A DNA stretch of 63,494 nt from Shewanella xiamenensis (GCF_014647135.1 NZ_BMOP01000022.1:1-63494), one strand, 5' to 3'; counted from the first letter of the stretch, positions 8,986 to 18,937 are shown. Notes: a model not told the origin generated them from the sequence alone. A program made the numbers and translations.

Positions 8986-9013
8986 CAATGGGCGCCGTTA
9001 TCGGCGCCCATTG
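8986..9013. terminator. bidirectional hairpin between the iron operon and the MFS gene
   Basis: A 12-bp perfect GC-rich stem (CAATGGGCGCCG with CGGCGCCCATTG) with a TTAT loop, between convergent genes. The T tracts are short on both sides, so termination strength is uncertain. Confidence 0.65.
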
Positions 9014-9054
9014 TTATTCACAAGGGGGAGAGACTTAACATTAACGGCTCTGGA

Positions 9055-10218
9055 CTAAGCCTTCGCTGTGGGTAGGCGAGCTTTACTTCGGGCCAGTAAG
9101 TGCGCACTGAGGTAGCAAGCCGTGACTAAAAAACTTGCGGCTAAATACAGTGGTAAGCCATGTTCTACATCATCGAAACGACTGGCGGCAACCGGACCAA
9201 TAACCGAACCCACAGAATAGCTGAGCAACATAATCTGAGTGGCGGAGACGATTTGGCTGCTGGGTAAATGATCGCACGCCAGACTGATGGCGATGGGATA
9301 GAGAGCAAAGGCGCAGGCGCCGAGTAACACAAAACCCAACCATAATCCCACAAGCGATGTTTGCATCAGTAACAACAGCGCCGCAGCACCCACTAAGCAA
9401 AAGGCGGTCATCAACACACTCTTTTGAATGCGGGGAGATAAATAGCTCACTAAGGGCTGGACTATCATGCCGCCCAAGATAATTAGCGCCATAAATTGCC
9501 CTGTTTGCTGGGCAAAACCCATGTCTCGCGACACATACACAGGCAATAAGCCGTAGATGGGACCTAGTAATAATCCCGAGACTAAACAACCGACCACGGC
9601 GGGTTTACTTAAGGTTTTTAGGTCGGAAAGGGCAATAGCGTGTTGTTCACTGGACTGTGGTTGGCCACGTTTAACCAACAGTGCAGGTAAACTGGCGGCG
9701 GCCAGCAAACCTATTACCACCAAGTAGGGTAAATTACCCGTGGTACCTAAATAATCTACGGCGAGTTGCCCAATGGCGGTGCCACCGTAGAGGGCGGTCA
9801 TATATAAACCTAAACGTTTTGCCCGTTGTTTTTGGGTGTCGGCCATCAGTAACCAGGATTCAACTACCACAAAAATCCCCGCCACGGCGATGCCGGCAAT
9901 CAAGCGTGCTGCTAACCAAACACTGCTCTGTGGCAGCAAAACCATCACCACAACGCTGCACAGTAAGATATTTAAGAAAAAAATAAAGGCCTTACTGTGC
10001 CCTATGCGGCTGACAATCGGTGCAATACAAGGTGCGCCCAGTAATAAGCCAAGGTAGAAAATACTCGCCAGCCAAGGAGCAAGATCAAGGCTCAAATCAA
10101 AGTAAGTGAGTGAGAGTGGGATCAAACTCATCAAGTAGCCTGACGCTAAAGCAAATAGACTAAGTCCTGCCACTGGAACAAAAAGCCCTGGCTTTTGATT
10201 GGGTTGAGCTAACAGCAT
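9055..10218 (-). CDS. MFS transporter (YcaD-like)
   Basis: A 12-helix major facilitator superfamily protein of about 387 residues. The two six-helix halves are joined by a loop around QPQSSEQHAIALSDLK. A loop after helix 2 carries SRIGHSKAFIF, a relaxed form of the MFS loop motif. It resembles the YcaD-like group of unknown substrate. A TTG start 21 bp upstream is possible; the ATG at 10218 has a GGA 5-6 bp ahead. It is monocistronic and faces the divergent SLC13 gene across about 640 bp. Confidence 0.8.
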   Translation of the reverse strand: MLLAQPNQKPGLFVPVAGLSLFALASGYLMSLIPLSLTYFDLSLDLAPWLASIFYLGLLLGAPCIAPIVSRIGHSKAFIFFLNILLCSVVVMVLLPQSSVWLAARLIAGIAVAGIFVVVESWLLMADTQKQRAKRLGLYMTALYGGTAIGQLAVDYLGTTGNLPYLVVIGLLAAASLPALLVKRGQPQSSEQHAIALSDLKTLSKPAVVGCLVSGLLLGPIYGLLPVYVSRDMGFAQQTGQFMALIILGGMIVQPLVSYLSPRIQKSVLMTAFCLVGAAALLLLMQTSLVGLWLGFVLLGACAFALYPIAISLACDHLPSSQIVSATQIMLLSYSVGSVIGPVAASRFDDVEHGLPLYLAASFLVTACYLSAHLLARSKARLPTAKA

Positions 10219-10615
10219 ATTTTCCACAAGCGGTACCAAAACAGGTAAAAAAATAAACAGGAGGCGAGAATACGGTCGCGACTCTAGGCTGGATTGTTGA
10301 CGGGGTAAAGTGAGTTAGATTGACTGAGATGGTGAATAATATTTGTGTTTATTATTCATATAGATATTGAAGTTTAAATGTTATTGGTTTGGGTGAAAAA
10401 GCAACATTCAACGCGTTGTTTGGTGATCACTTACTTATCAGAACGAACAAAATCTAATCTCGAAATATTAACACGCTCTAGTGCTCATAAGCTTTGTTAT
10501 TAGCGATGAAAAGTCAGTGGGATGATTATCTGGATGTTATGCAATTAATTAGCATTTTATATTGTTAAAAATTAATATTAAATTAAGGCTTTTATCACTT
10601 TGAATTATGCTGCGA

Positions 10616-10631
10616 TTTGATCTTTGTCACA
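10616..10631. promoter_or_regulatory. candidate CRP site in the 10.2-10.9 kb gap
   Basis: TTTGATCTTTGTCACA matches TGTGA-N6-TCACA in nine of ten core positions. It lies about 230 bp upstream of the SLC13 transporter in an AT-rich, gene-free gap (10219-10859), in which nothing else was recognised. CRP control of a carboxylate transporter would be sensible, but the distance is long. Confidence 0.35.
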
Positions 10632-10859
10632 GTTTTAAATATTTATTTAGTTACAGCTTTATCAAGCTTTTGCAGTATTTTTATCCGTTTGAAAGTTTTG
10701 TTCATCACTTAAGATCAAAAATGGGTGGTTTTTATCGCGAAAATGGGTTTTTTGCGTTTTAAGTCTTAGCATTTTGTTGTTGCTGTGTAGCTAAAGTACA
10801 AAATAAACTGCTTTTACTAGTGTGACCTATGCCCTAAATTTGCTAGAAAAAATAATGGT

Positions 10860-12278
10860 ATGAAGGTAGTAGTCACCATGTCCTTAACGCAATCAACGTC
10901 GGTTCCCCCTAATCATTCGCCCGCCAATACTGGGCTTGAAAAGAAAAATATGCTGGTCTTAATGGCGGATATTGTGCTGCTATTTGCACTGTATTACGGA
11001 TTACCCTTTGAGCAGGGAGTGAATACGGGGCTTGCGATTTTAGTCTTTGCAGCCATTCTGTGGTTAACCGAAGCGATTCATATCAGTATTACTGCGATTT
11101 TAGTGCCTATTTTGGCGGTATTCTTTGGGGTATTTGAAACTAAAGAGGCCATGAGTAACTTTGCCAATCCAATTATCTATCTATTTTTCGGTGGTTTTGT
11201 GCTTGCAGCTGCATTGCACAATCAAAAGATTGATACCTTAATCGCGCAAAAATTACTGCTGGCCTCTAAAGGCAAGCTGAGTATTGCCTGCTTAATGTTG
11301 TTTGGGGTAACTGCGCTGCTGTCGATGTGGATCAGTAATACCGCAACCACGGCAATGATGCTGCCTCTGGCACTGGGAATTTTGCAGCAATTAGATCGTA
11401 AAACCTATCACAGTACCTATGTGTTCCTATTATTGGGGATTGCCTATTCCGCTAATATCGGCGGTATTGGTACTTTAGTCGGCAGTCCTCCCAACGCGAT
11501 TGCCGCAGCGCAGGTGGGGTTAAGTTTTAGCGATTGGCTAAAATTTGGCATTCCAACCGTGATCTTAATGCTCCCTATGATGCTCATTGCGCTCTATTGG
11601 TACTTTAAGCCAGACTTGTCGGCTAAATGCGAGCTTGCACTTGAAGATCAAAAGCTTACGTTCCAAGGAAAACTGACGCTGGTTATCTTCCTTGCGACCG
11701 TATGTTGCTGGATTTTCAGTGTGCCGTTGGCAAAAGCGCTTGGCGGAATAACCCAGTTTGATACCGTCGTTGCACTCGGTGCTGTGGTATTACTGGCGGG
11801 GCTCGGTTTAGTTGGTTGGAAGAAGATTGAATCGACTACCGACTGGGGCGTGTTGATTTTATTCGGTGGCGGTTTGACCTTGAGTGCCGTGCTCAAAACT
11901 ACCGGTACCAGTGTGTTCCTCGCGCACTGGATGACGGATATTTTTGGCAGCACCCACATGTCGCTGTTTGTGTTTGCGGTGATCGCCTTTGTGGTAATGC
12001 TAACCGAATTTGCCAGTAATACCGCGAGTGCGGCGCTGTTAGTGCCTGTATTTGCGGCTATTGCCGAAGCATTGGGGGTATCCCCCGTCATGCTATCCGT
12101 GCTAATTGGTATTGCCGCATCCTGCGCCTTTATGTTGCCTGTGGCGACGCCGCCTAACGCTATTGTTTACGGCTCTGGCCATATTAAGCAGTCGGAAATG
12201 GTGCGAGTGGGCATGATAGTTAACTTCCTCAGCATGATAGTGCTGGGCATTATTGCCCACACCTTCTGGGAAGTGTAA
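10860..12278 (+). CDS. SLC13/DASS-family sodium-coupled anion transporter
   Basis: A 472-residue membrane protein that probably imports dicarboxylates or sulfate with sodium. Both halves carry the family Ser-Asn-Thr signature: [13 protein letters not shown] near residue 159 and [13 protein letters not shown] near 384. [13 protein letters not shown] near 200 and [13 protein letters not shown] near 428 form the substrate/sodium site. An internal ATG at 10878 is also a credible start; neither has a strong ribosome site. The gene stands alone and ends in a very strong bidirectional terminator. Confidence 0.9.
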   Translation: MKVVVTMSLTQSTSVPPNHSPANTGLEKKNMLVLMADIVLLFALYYGLPFEQGVNTGLAILVFAAILWLTEAIHISITAILVPILAVFFGVFETKEAMSNFANPIIYLFFGGFVLAAALHNQKIDTLIAQKLLLASKGKLSIACLMLFGVTALLSMWISNTATTAMMLPLALGILQQLDRKTYHSTYVFLLLGIAYSANIGGIGTLVGSPPNAIAAAQVGLSFSDWLKFGIPTVILMLPMMLIALYWYFKPDLSAKCELALEDQKLTFQGKLTLVIFLATVCCWIFSVPLAKALGGITQFDTVVALGAVVLLAGLGLVGWKKIESTTDWGVLILFGGGLTLSAVLKTTGTSVFLAHWMTDIFGSTHMSLFVFAVIAFVVMLTEFASNTASAALLVPVFAAIAEALGVSPVMLSVLIGIAASCAFMLPVATPPNAIVYGSGHIKQSEMVRVGMIVNFLSMIVLGIIAHTFWEV

Positions 12279-12297
12279 TCGCCTCTGATTCATCCAA

Positions 12298-12330
12298 ATA
12301 AAAATACCCAGCTTAGCTGGGTATTTTTAT
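12298..12330. terminator. bidirectional intrinsic terminator
   Basis: A 15-bp perfect stem (ATAAAAATACCCAGC with GCTGGGTATTTTTAT) with a TTA loop and T runs on both strands. It serves both the SLC13 gene and convergent trxC. Confidence 0.9.
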
Positions 12331-12344
12331 GGGCGAAGCACACA

Positions 12345-12767
12345 TTAACTATAACGTTTTAACCATTGATCGAACGCTGGCTTAGGTAAGGCGCCAGCTT
12401 GCTGCGCGAGGAGTTGTCCCTGCTTGAAAATCATTAAGGTGGGAATGGAGCGTATATTAAATTGAGCCGCAAGTGCTTGTTGTTCTTCAGTATTGATTTT
12501 ACCGAAGCGGAATCTTGGCTCCCATACTTTTGCGGCCTCAGAAAATATAGGCGCAAAACTCTTACAGGGACCGCACCAGCTGGCCCAAAAATCAACAACT
12601 AAGGGCAACTCTGATTTATGGGCATGATTGATAAAATTGGCACTTGTGAGTTCAATCGGAGTCGCCGCAAACAGATTCTGTTTGCATTTGCCGCAGGTCG
12701 GCTGCTCAGTTAACCGCTCTTGGGGTACGCGGTTTAAGGTGTCACAGTGGGGGCAAGCGATAATCAT
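12345..12767 (-). CDS. trxC: thioredoxin 2
   Basis: A 140-residue cytosolic thioredoxin. An N-terminal zinc finger (CPHC at residues 5-8 and CGKC near 25-28) marks it as Trx2 rather than Trx1. The thioredoxin fold carries the active site WASWCGPCKSF near residue 62 and the cis-Pro region SIPTLMIF. It reduces protein disulfides and is linked to oxidative stress; the zinc finger tunes its redox potential. It is monocistronic, with the shared terminator directly downstream. Confidence 0.95.
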   Translation of the reverse strand: MIIACPHCDTLNRVPQERLTEQPTCGKCKQNLFAATPIELTSANFINHAHKSELPLVVDFWASWCGPCKSFAPIFSEAAKVWEPRFRFGKINTEEQQALAAQFNIRSIPTLMIFKQGQLLAQQAGALPKPAFDQWLKRYS

Positions 12768-12957
12768 AATCTGGCTCCTAAGCTCGGGGATGATCTAGAT
12801 ATGGGGTTGAATAAGTGGAATTTAAAGGAGGATAGGATCAAGCAAGATTGGTATAAGCCACAAAATCCCCACTGCACGCCGACAAGTAGGAGTGCCGATG
12901 TTAGAATAAGCACTTTGATAAATCACTGTGTTAAGTGAAGAGTAAGAGATTAATTAA

Positions 12958-13293
12958 ATGACTGAATTAGAAATAATCGATCTGGTTGTCGGTGATGGAA
13001 AAGAGGCCGTAAAAGGCGCGTTGATCACTACCCAATACCGCGGTTTTTTGCAAGATGGTACGCAGTTCGATTCCTCCTATGACCGTGGTCAGGCATTTCA
13101 ATGTGTGATTGGGACTGGCCGAGTGATTAAAGGTTGGGACCAAGGGATTATGGGGATGAAAGTGGGCGGCAAACGCAAGTTATTGGTGCCAGCTCATTTA
13201 GCCTACGGCGAGCGCCAAGTTGGGGCTCATATCAAACCCAATTCTGATCTTACTTTTGAAATCGAATTGCTTGAAGTGCTGACTCGCGACTAA
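12958..13293 (+). CDS. FKBP-type peptidyl-prolyl cis-trans isomerase (cytosolic)
   Basis: A 111-residue single FKBP domain without signal peptide. Visible family features are TQYRGFLQDGTQFDSSYDRG, VIKGWDQGIMGMKVGGKRKLLVPAHLAYG and the closing strand LTFEIELLEV. It catalyses prolyl isomerisation and assists folding. It is monocistronic. The 190 bp upstream (12768-12957) shows no convincing gene. Confidence 0.93.
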   Translation: MTELEIIDLVVGDGKEAVKGALITTQYRGFLQDGTQFDSSYDRGQAFQCVIGTGRVIKGWDQGIMGMKVGGKRKLLVPAHLAYGERQVGAHIKPNSDLTFEIELLEVLTRD

Positions 13294-13436
13294 GTATGAC
13301 AAGATAGTAAAAGTCTGTGTAAGCTCGATAGGGCGAGTATGACCTAGGGTCTTCTCGTCCTCCTCACTATGTCACTTCGGCATTGTTTGTTTTACACTGG
13401 ACGAGGTTTCCCCACGTTAAGGAAAGAGATTTTTCT

Positions 13437-14405
13437 GTGGCATCGGATACGGCAGCAGAACAGATTAAGCAACTTCAGGCCGAAATTGCACAGCTTAAAC
13501 GTGAAAACGCTCAATTAACGGCGTTGAATCGTCGTGCCGAAGAGAAACTATTCGCCGCCCTTGATGGCAATGGTTTGTGCTTATGGGAACAGCATATTCC
13601 AAGTGGGAATTTAACCATTTTCAATATGCGCTGGGGCGAAATGCTCGGTTTTAGCCCCGATGAGTTAGCAGCCCATGTTGATATCTGGAAAAGCAAATTA
13701 CACCCAGAAGATAAAGACTGGGTAATCCAAGCCTTTGAAGATCATGTGAATGGCAAGGCCGATTATTACCAGGCCGTGCACCGAATGCTGCATAAAGATG
13801 GCAGCGTTACTTGGGTGTCGGATCGGGGCCGCATTGTTGAACGTTTACCTGATGGTACACCGCTGCGGATGATGGGCAGCCATATCGATATCACCCAAGA
13901 AAAGCGTTATGAACTCGATTTAGCGCTACTCGCCCATAGCGACCCACTTACCAACCTGATGAATCGCCAAGCTATAGCCAAGGCCTTCGATGAGTGCTTG
14001 CAGCCCGGCATGAGTGGTGCGTTATTTTTTATCGATCTTGATGGTTTTAAAGCCTTAAATGACCGTTACGGCCATAAATTTGGCGACAATCTGTTAGTGC
14101 ACGTTGCAGATTCTTTGGTCGCTCATTCGGGTGAGCAAGCGAAGATCGCACGGTTAGGTGGTGATGAGTTTGTGATCATACTGCCATCCACCGAAATTGA
14201 ATCATTAAGCATGCTTGCACAATCCTTGCTTGATGTTTATCGACAGGTTTTTTTACTTGAAGGTCATGAAGTGGCGATTGGACTGAGCATCGGCATTGAT
14301 ATTTTTAGTGATGGTGATAGTTTTGCTGAAAGTTGCGAACGTGCAGACGCAGCCATGTATCGCATTAAACATCAAGGGAAAAACGGCTACAGCTTCTCTC
14401 GTTAA
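13437..14405 (+). CDS. PAS-GGDEF diguanylate cyclase
   Basis: Makes cyclic di-GMP from GTP. A short coiled coil (AEQIKQLQAEIAQLKRENAQL) leads into a PAS fold (about residues 35-150: FNMRWGEMLGFSPDELAAHV, then HKDGSVTWVSDRGRI). A GGDEF domain follows with the active site RLGGDEFVI. No RxxD inhibitory site stands at the usual spacing before it, so product inhibition may be absent. No membrane segment is seen, so it senses something cytosolic. The GTG at 13437 is chosen, with a GGAAAGAG ribosome site upstream; the frame stays open 18 codons further to a TTG. Confidence 0.88.
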   Translation: MASDTAAEQIKQLQAEIAQLKRENAQLTALNRRAEEKLFAALDGNGLCLWEQHIPSGNLTIFNMRWGEMLGFSPDELAAHVDIWKSKLHPEDKDWVIQAFEDHVNGKADYYQAVHRMLHKDGSVTWVSDRGRIVERLPDGTPLRMMGSHIDITQEKRYELDLALLAHSDPLTNLMNRQAIAKAFDECLQPGMSGALFFIDLDGFKALNDRYGHKFGDNLLVHVADSLVAHSGEQAKIARLGGDEFVIILPSTEIESLSMLAQSLLDVYRQVFLLEGHEVAIGLSIGIDIFSDGDSFAESCERADAAMYRIKHQGKNGYSFSR

Positions 14406-14469
14406 GAGCATTATCGAGCGCTAATGGGCAGCATCGCGCCTTGCTTGCGCGTCTGTATAAAGTGATATT

Positions 14470-14868
14470 TCACTGCTCACAACTCCATACCTCAACAGCG
14501 GCATCTTGCTTATTTGGAGGGCCAAGCCAATGACTCATGGCTTGGCATTGCACTTTACCAGTGGCGTTGGCGAAACACAGCTCAAAATCTCCCGCTTCGG
14601 GGGTGCGACCTAAGCGTAATTTGGGCAGCTCGGGCAGCTTAGGCTGATAATGCCAACTTCCATTGTTAAACACCGCATCATCAGGGATTTCCATACCCGC
14701 ACCTGTGCCTTTCACTCTGGCTTCAACTAACACTAAGCCTTGTGGTGTGAGCTGATAGTCTTCTTCCCAGCGAATTTTTTCGATGCTGTGGTTCCACGCG
14801 AGGGTGAACTGCTCTGTGGGCACTTGTGCCCACAGTGTGCCAGCTAGGCCTAAACATAGATCTAGCAT
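14470..14868 (-). CDS. DUF1850 protein of a TRAP-TAXI operon
   Basis: A 132-residue protein with an N-terminal hydrophobic signal (LDLCLGLAGTLWAQ) and the DUF1850 hallmark FTLAWNHSIEKIRWEEDYQL. DUF1850 proteins are nearly always encoded beside fused TRAP permeases with TAXI-type binding proteins; their exact role is not known. Two cysteine-bearing segments near the end (ELCFANATGKVQCQA) could form a disulfide. It is the last gene of the TRAP operon, 35 bp after the permease. Confidence 0.8.
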   Translation of the reverse strand: MLDLCLGLAGTLWAQVPTEQFTLAWNHSIEKIRWEEDYQLTPQGLVLVEARVKGTGAGMEIPDDAVFNNGSWHYQPKLPELPKLRLGRTPEAGDFELCFANATGKVQCQAMSHWLGPPNKQDAAVEVWSCEQ

Positions 14869-14903
14869 GCTATTGCCTTACCTTTGCATAAAATTCCAAA
14901 ACA

Positions 14904-16937
14904 TTACCCCTGCTCGGCAAGACGTTTCAGTTTGCGGGCTCTGAGGCTGTGCTGCACGATAAACAGTAGCGCCAGTCCAAAGCCAATTTCATCACTGAGC
15001 GGGGTGGCAAGGATCAAACTGGCTCCAGCGAGGAAGCCGATAACCCGTTCCCACCAATAGAGTTTTTGCAGCAGGTAGCCGGTAAAGACCACTCCCCAAA
15101 TCCCAATCGCGACAGTGACTTTGATCAGCACATAAATAGTGGCTAACCAGCTATCGCTTTGCAGCATTAGTGCGGGGTCATAAACCGCCATAAAGGGGAT
15201 CACAAAGCCCGCGATAGCAATACGAATCGCCCACAGACTGATCTTAAGCCCCGACTCCTTTGCAATCGGCGCGGCCGCAAAACAGGCTAAGGCAACGGGT
15301 GGTGTTAAGTCAGCCATAATCCCAAAGTAAAACACAAACATATGGGAGACGATCAGCGGCACGCCTAAATCCAGTAACGCCGGTGCGGCAATTGAGCTGG
15401 TAATAATATAGTTAGGGATGGTGGGTATTCCCATGCCTAATACCAGACAAGTGAGCATAGTTAATACTAAGGATAAGAACAGGTTATCCTGCCCGACAGC
15501 GAGAATATAGCTGGCAAAAGTGGAGGCTATTCCCGTGAGCGAGACAATACCGATGATCACTCCCACTAAGGCGCACGCAATCCCAACTGGTACGGCATGG
15601 CGGGCACCTTCGACCAATGCATGTAAGCAAATAGTCAGAGTATCTTTACCGCCCTTGATAAACCAACAGATGGCCACGAGTATGGCAATGACTCCAAATA
15701 CCACGCCAATCCCCATCTGGAAGAAGCCCGCGCACAGTACGCCAAGGGCAATCCAAAAGGCAAAACGCAGGGCATTAGAAGGCAGGCGCAGCACAATGGC
15801 TGAGCCTAAGATCACTATCGAGGTCAGCGCTAAACCGACCATGCCCGAGAACAGCGGTGTTCTGCCAGAAAACAGCAAATAAACCAAAATAAACAATGGA
15901 ATAAGCAGATACCAACGCGCTTTAACCGCCGCCCAAGGATCGGGACATTGATCTTTAGGCAAGCCACAAAGATTGGCGCGTTTGGCTTCTAAATGCACCA
16001 TCCAAAAAACGGAGCAAAAATACAGTAACGCTGGCAGTAAGGCCGCTTTGGCTATTTCAATAAACGGCACGTTAATGGTTTCGGCCATGATAAAGGCAAC
16101 TGCGCCCATAATCGGCGGCATGATTTGGCTACCCATACTGGAGGTGGCTTCAACACCACCGGCAAAGGCGGGACGGTAACCAAAGCGTTTCATCAGTGGA
16201 ATGGTAAATTGTCCAGTGGTCACCACGTTGGCGACGCCCGATCCTGTGATTGTCCCCATCATCGCCGAGGAAACCACGGCGACTTTGGCCGGGCCACCCA
16301 GTTTATGGCCGAATAAGCCCATCGCAAAATCGGTAAACAAACGGATCATGCCTGCTTGTTCTAAAAAGGCACCAAACAAAATAAACAGGAAGATATAAGT
16401 GGCCGACACATAAGTTGGAGTGCCATAAAACCCCTCGGTGCCAAAGGATAACTGGTTGATTATTTGATCAACGCCATAGCCGCGGTGCATTAAGTCGCCG
16501 GGGAGGTATTGGCCGAATAAGCCATAGGCTAAGAAAATACAGCAAATGATTGGTAATGCCCAACCCATCACCCGCCGCGCGGCCTCAAACACTAATACAA
16601 TCAAAATAATACCCATGACCATATCGGCATCGGTTAATTCACCCGAACGTTGGATCAGATCGGCCTCAAAAATCCATTGATAGGCGGCCGTTGCCATGCC
16701 CGCAAGGCCAAGCAGCCAAGCTAAGGGTTGCCAAGGGCGAGACTTGCCCACGGCGGGATAACTTAAAAAAACCACTAAAAGTAAAAAACCAACGTGGGTT
16801 GCCCGCAGCACTTGAGTCGATACGGGGTGAAATGCGGCGGTAATGATTTGAAAAATCGAGAAAATAAGTGCCGTATAAAACAGCGCTTTGGGCCAGTCAC
16901 TGGTGCTTGCACCTAGGCCTTGTTCGGAATCGCTCAT
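14904..16937 (-). CDS. TRAP transporter permease, fused DctQM-type (TAXI system)
   Basis: A 677-residue inner-membrane protein in which the small (DctQ-like) and large (DctM-like) TRAP subunits are fused, as usual for TAXI-type systems. DctM landmarks include GPAKVAVVSSAMMGTITGSG near residue 230, GGVEATSSMGSQIMPPIMGA near 260 and the mirrored LGMGIPTIPNYIITSSIAAP in the second half. It imports a solute delivered by the periplasmic TAXI protein, using a sodium or proton gradient. The substrate is not evident. The gene lies between the TAXI gene, from which a hairpin separates it, and DUF1850. Confidence 0.93.
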   Translation of the reverse strand: MSDSEQGLGASTSDWPKALFYTALIFSIFQIITAAFHPVSTQVLRATHVGFLLLVVFLSYPAVGKSRPWQPLAWLLGLAGMATAAYQWIFEADLIQRSGELTDADMVMGIILIVLVFEAARRVMGWALPIICCIFLAYGLFGQYLPGDLMHRGYGVDQIINQLSFGTEGFYGTPTYVSATYIFLFILFGAFLEQAGMIRLFTDFAMGLFGHKLGGPAKVAVVSSAMMGTITGSGVANVVTTGQFTIPLMKRFGYRPAFAGGVEATSSMGSQIMPPIMGAVAFIMAETINVPFIEIAKAALLPALLYFCSVFWMVHLEAKRANLCGLPKDQCPDPWAAVKARWYLLIPLFILVYLLFSGRTPLFSGMVGLALTSIVILGSAIVLRLPSNALRFAFWIALGVLCAGFFQMGIGVVFGVIAILVAICWFIKGGKDTLTICLHALVEGARHAVPVGIACALVGVIIGIVSLTGIASTFASYILAVGQDNLFLSLVLTMLTCLVLGMGIPTIPNYIITSSIAAPALLDLGVPLIVSHMFVFYFGIMADLTPPVALACFAAAPIAKESGLKISLWAIRIAIAGFVIPFMAVYDPALMLQSDSWLATIYVLIKVTVAIGIWGVVFTGYLLQKLYWWERVIGFLAGASLILATPLSDEIGFGLALLFIVQHSLRARKLKRLAEQG

Positions 16938-16974
16938 ATTTATGCCTCACAGCATTAGACAACAGAGGGCGACG

Positions 16975-17002
16975 CAGCACTTGGGGAATCGCCCAAGTGC
17001 TG
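16975..17002 (-). other. intercistronic hairpin after the TAXI gene
   Basis: An 11-bp perfect stem (CAGCACTTGGG with CCCAAGTGCTG), 6-nt loop, without a T run, between the binding-protein and permease genes. Such hairpins commonly protect or partly terminate the upstream message, so that binding protein is made in excess over permease. Confidence 0.6.
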
Positions 17003-17038
17003 AGTTGGAAAAGGGTCGCTCAGATTGAGGTTACACCC

Positions 17039-17995
17039 TTAGAGTGCGCCAACTTCTTTGAAATAACGCTCCGCACCTGGGTGCAGCGGCGCTGGTAGGT
17101 TTTTGGTCGCTTTGTCTAATTGAATCGCTTTTGCCGCTGAGTGCGCATTACCGAGACGATCTAAATGTTCAAACATCAGTTTGGTCATCTGATAGGCTAA
17201 ATCGTCTGACACTCCCGCGTGAGTGACAAATAGGTTTTGAATCGCAACCGTTGAGACATCAGCAGTTTGACCTTCGTAGGTCGATGCGGGGATGACTCCA
17301 TGCTGATAGGCAGGATTATTAATTTTGAGGATCACATCTTCGGGGACTTCAACAAAGTTGATTGGCATCGTCGCAGCTAAATCACGGATCGCCGCCATCC
17401 CTAAGCCCGAGGACTGTAAGGTTGCATCTAACTGACGGTTTTTAATCAGCTCAACGGATTCGGCGTAAGGTAAAAACTCAACCTTGCCCATATCCTCATA
17501 GCTTAAACCAGCCGCTTTGAAGATGGCGCGAGCATTGAGTTCAGTACCCGACTTAGGTGCACCGACAGAAATACGTTTACCTTTTAAATCAGCTAAAGTT
17601 TTAATGCCAGATTCTTTACTCGCCACTATTTGAATATAGTTAGGGTAAGCGGCTGCGAGTACACGCACTTTATCTAACGGTTTTTTAAAGCCTGCATCGG
17701 CATCGCCTTGATAGGCCGCAGCCACTGAATCACCTAAGGCTAAGGCCAGCTCACCACGACCGGCTTGCAGCAAGTTGAGGTTTTCAACCGAGGCTTTTGT
17801 GGCTTGTACTGAGGTCTTTGCGCCTTCAATACCTGTACCATAAAGTTGCGACAGTGCCACACCAATCGGGTAATACACACCACTGGTACCACCGGTCAGA
17901 ATATTGATAAAGGCAGGTGCGGCCGCCATCGTGGCTGCACTGAGTGAGAGGGTTAAAGCGGCGCCCACGGCGATAAAACGTTTGTTGATTTTCAT
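17039..17995 (-). CDS. TAXI-family TRAP substrate-binding protein
   Basis: A 318-residue periplasmic protein with a signal peptide (FIAVGAALTLSLSAATMAAA). The TAXI signature follows directly: FINILTGGTSGVYYPIGVAL. Later segments LADLKGKRISVGAPKSGTELNA and LDATLQSSGLGMAAIRDLA are typical of the family, which binds glutamate or other small acids. It is the first gene of the operon feeding the fused permease. The 436 bp upstream to the next feature is AT-rich and contains no gene I can support. Confidence 0.93.
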   Translation of the reverse strand: MKINKRFIAVGAALTLSLSAATMAAAPAFINILTGGTSGVYYPIGVALSQLYGTGIEGAKTSVQATKASVENLNLLQAGRGELALALGDSVAAAYQGDADAGFKKPLDKVRVLAAAYPNYIQIVASKESGIKTLADLKGKRISVGAPKSGTELNARAIFKAAGLSYEDMGKVEFLPYAESVELIKNRQLDATLQSSGLGMAAIRDLAATMPINFVEVPEDVILKINNPAYQHGVIPASTYEGQTADVSTVAIQNLFVTHAGVSDDLAYQMTKLMFEHLDRLGNAHSAAKAIQLDKATKNLPAPLHPGAERYFKEVGAL

Positions 17996-18431
17996 GCTTA
18001 AATATCCTTATTTTTATTGTGTTATATAGGTTAAGAACAATAGATATCATTGATTATTTATTTTAGTATCAGACCTTATATACCCAAAACTGTTCAAAAT
18101 ACAAGCTTTAACACGCCTTTCGATACAAGCTAGATGGTGATTTTTTACGGCTAATGTGCCGAGTTAATCGGGGTAACCATGAGTCGATAATGCGTAGATT
18201 ACATCTGCATCTAGGAATATATCGGTAAATGTGTTGCGTTCAGAATGTGTGGATTTGGGTGAAGAAAACCATAGCAAAAGACTCAAGCATTGTAGATATT
18301 GCTTTAGTCTAGGTGAGGTCCTAAATAAAGGCGTTATAGCTTATTAATATTTAAAAAAATCAGTATTTTAGCGTTTTTGTGTTTGCGGAATAAATTATCG
18401 TTAAGTTGGTGAGAATAAAAAACGGGCTAAT
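17996..18431. other. AT-rich gap, nothing recognised
   Basis: The gap between the TAXI gene and the small-protein terminator presumably carries the TAXI promoter. No operator, repeat, RNA gene or small reading frame could be supported. Confidence 0.4.
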
Positions 18432-18458
18432 AAAAAGGGCTAACCGTAGTTAACCCTT
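18432..18458 (-). terminator. intrinsic terminator of the 40-residue gene
   Basis: On the minus strand the hairpin AGGGTTAAC / GGTTAGCCCT (one unpaired base) is followed by a TTTTTA run. It lies about 40 bp past the stop of the small basic gene, which supports that gene being a real transcription unit. Confidence 0.7.
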
Positions 18459-18497
18459 AATCAAGATATTGGAAGCGCACCCTAAGGTGTCACAATA

Positions 18498-18620
18498 TTA
18501 CTTAACGTTATCGAGGAGGCCTTTAGTCGCGTTTTTGGCGTGCTTTGCAGCGCGTTTTTCCTTGATCGACATTAACGGCTTTTTCTTGGCCTCTTTGCGA
18601 TTTTTTTGCTCTTTACTCAT
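18498..18620 (-). CDS. 40-residue lysine-rich small protein
   Basis: An ATG at 18620 opens a 40-codon frame reading MSKEQKNRKEAKKKPLMS, then IKEKRAAKHAKNATKGLLDN and VK. It has a TGGAGTT ribosome site 6 bp upstream and its own terminator downstream. Roughly a third of the residues are Lys, with several Arg and no Cys or Trp. The product is therefore a very basic, probably helical or disordered peptide that could bind nucleic acid or ribosomes. I do not recognise a characterised family. Ribosome site, isolated gene and terminator together make it a good small-gene candidate. It is short enough to be missed by automated annotation. Confidence 0.75.
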   Translation of the reverse strand: MSKEQKNRKEAKKKPLMSIKEKRAAKHAKNATKGLLDNVK

Positions 18621-18937
18621 AGTTAACTCCATGTACTTTCAGTGGTTGTTCATCAGGCTAATCATGTAAGCCATTTGCATAAAACCCGTTCCATGATGTC
18701 CTGATTAAAGCGAAACGTTTAAACTCGAATTACACCATTTTTAAATCACAACTATTTAAAACGATTGGTAATTTATTTGAATTTGTTTGCCTCTCTGAGC
18801 TGTACTCGCAAAATAATCTTATCACCGAAATCCTAAGGAAGATCCACTCGCTGCTTAGAATAATTCACGCTAATGCTAGTGCTAATCTGTATATAAAATA
18901 TGCGGTTCAGAACACGGTATTTACACATTTCATTACC
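18621..18937. other. gap with presumed small-gene promoter, otherwise empty
   Basis: 317 bp between the small basic gene and the HerA-like gene, AT-rich in the left half. No hairpin, operator or small frame stood out. Confidence 0.4.

Noticed and set aside
12747..12938. 63-codon plus-strand frame between trxC and the FKBP gene
   Set aside because: It overlaps the trxC start, has no domain and no convincing ribosome site.
18469..18669. 66-codon plus-strand frame
   Set aside because: It is antisense to the 40-residue basic gene, which has the better ribosome site and a terminator.
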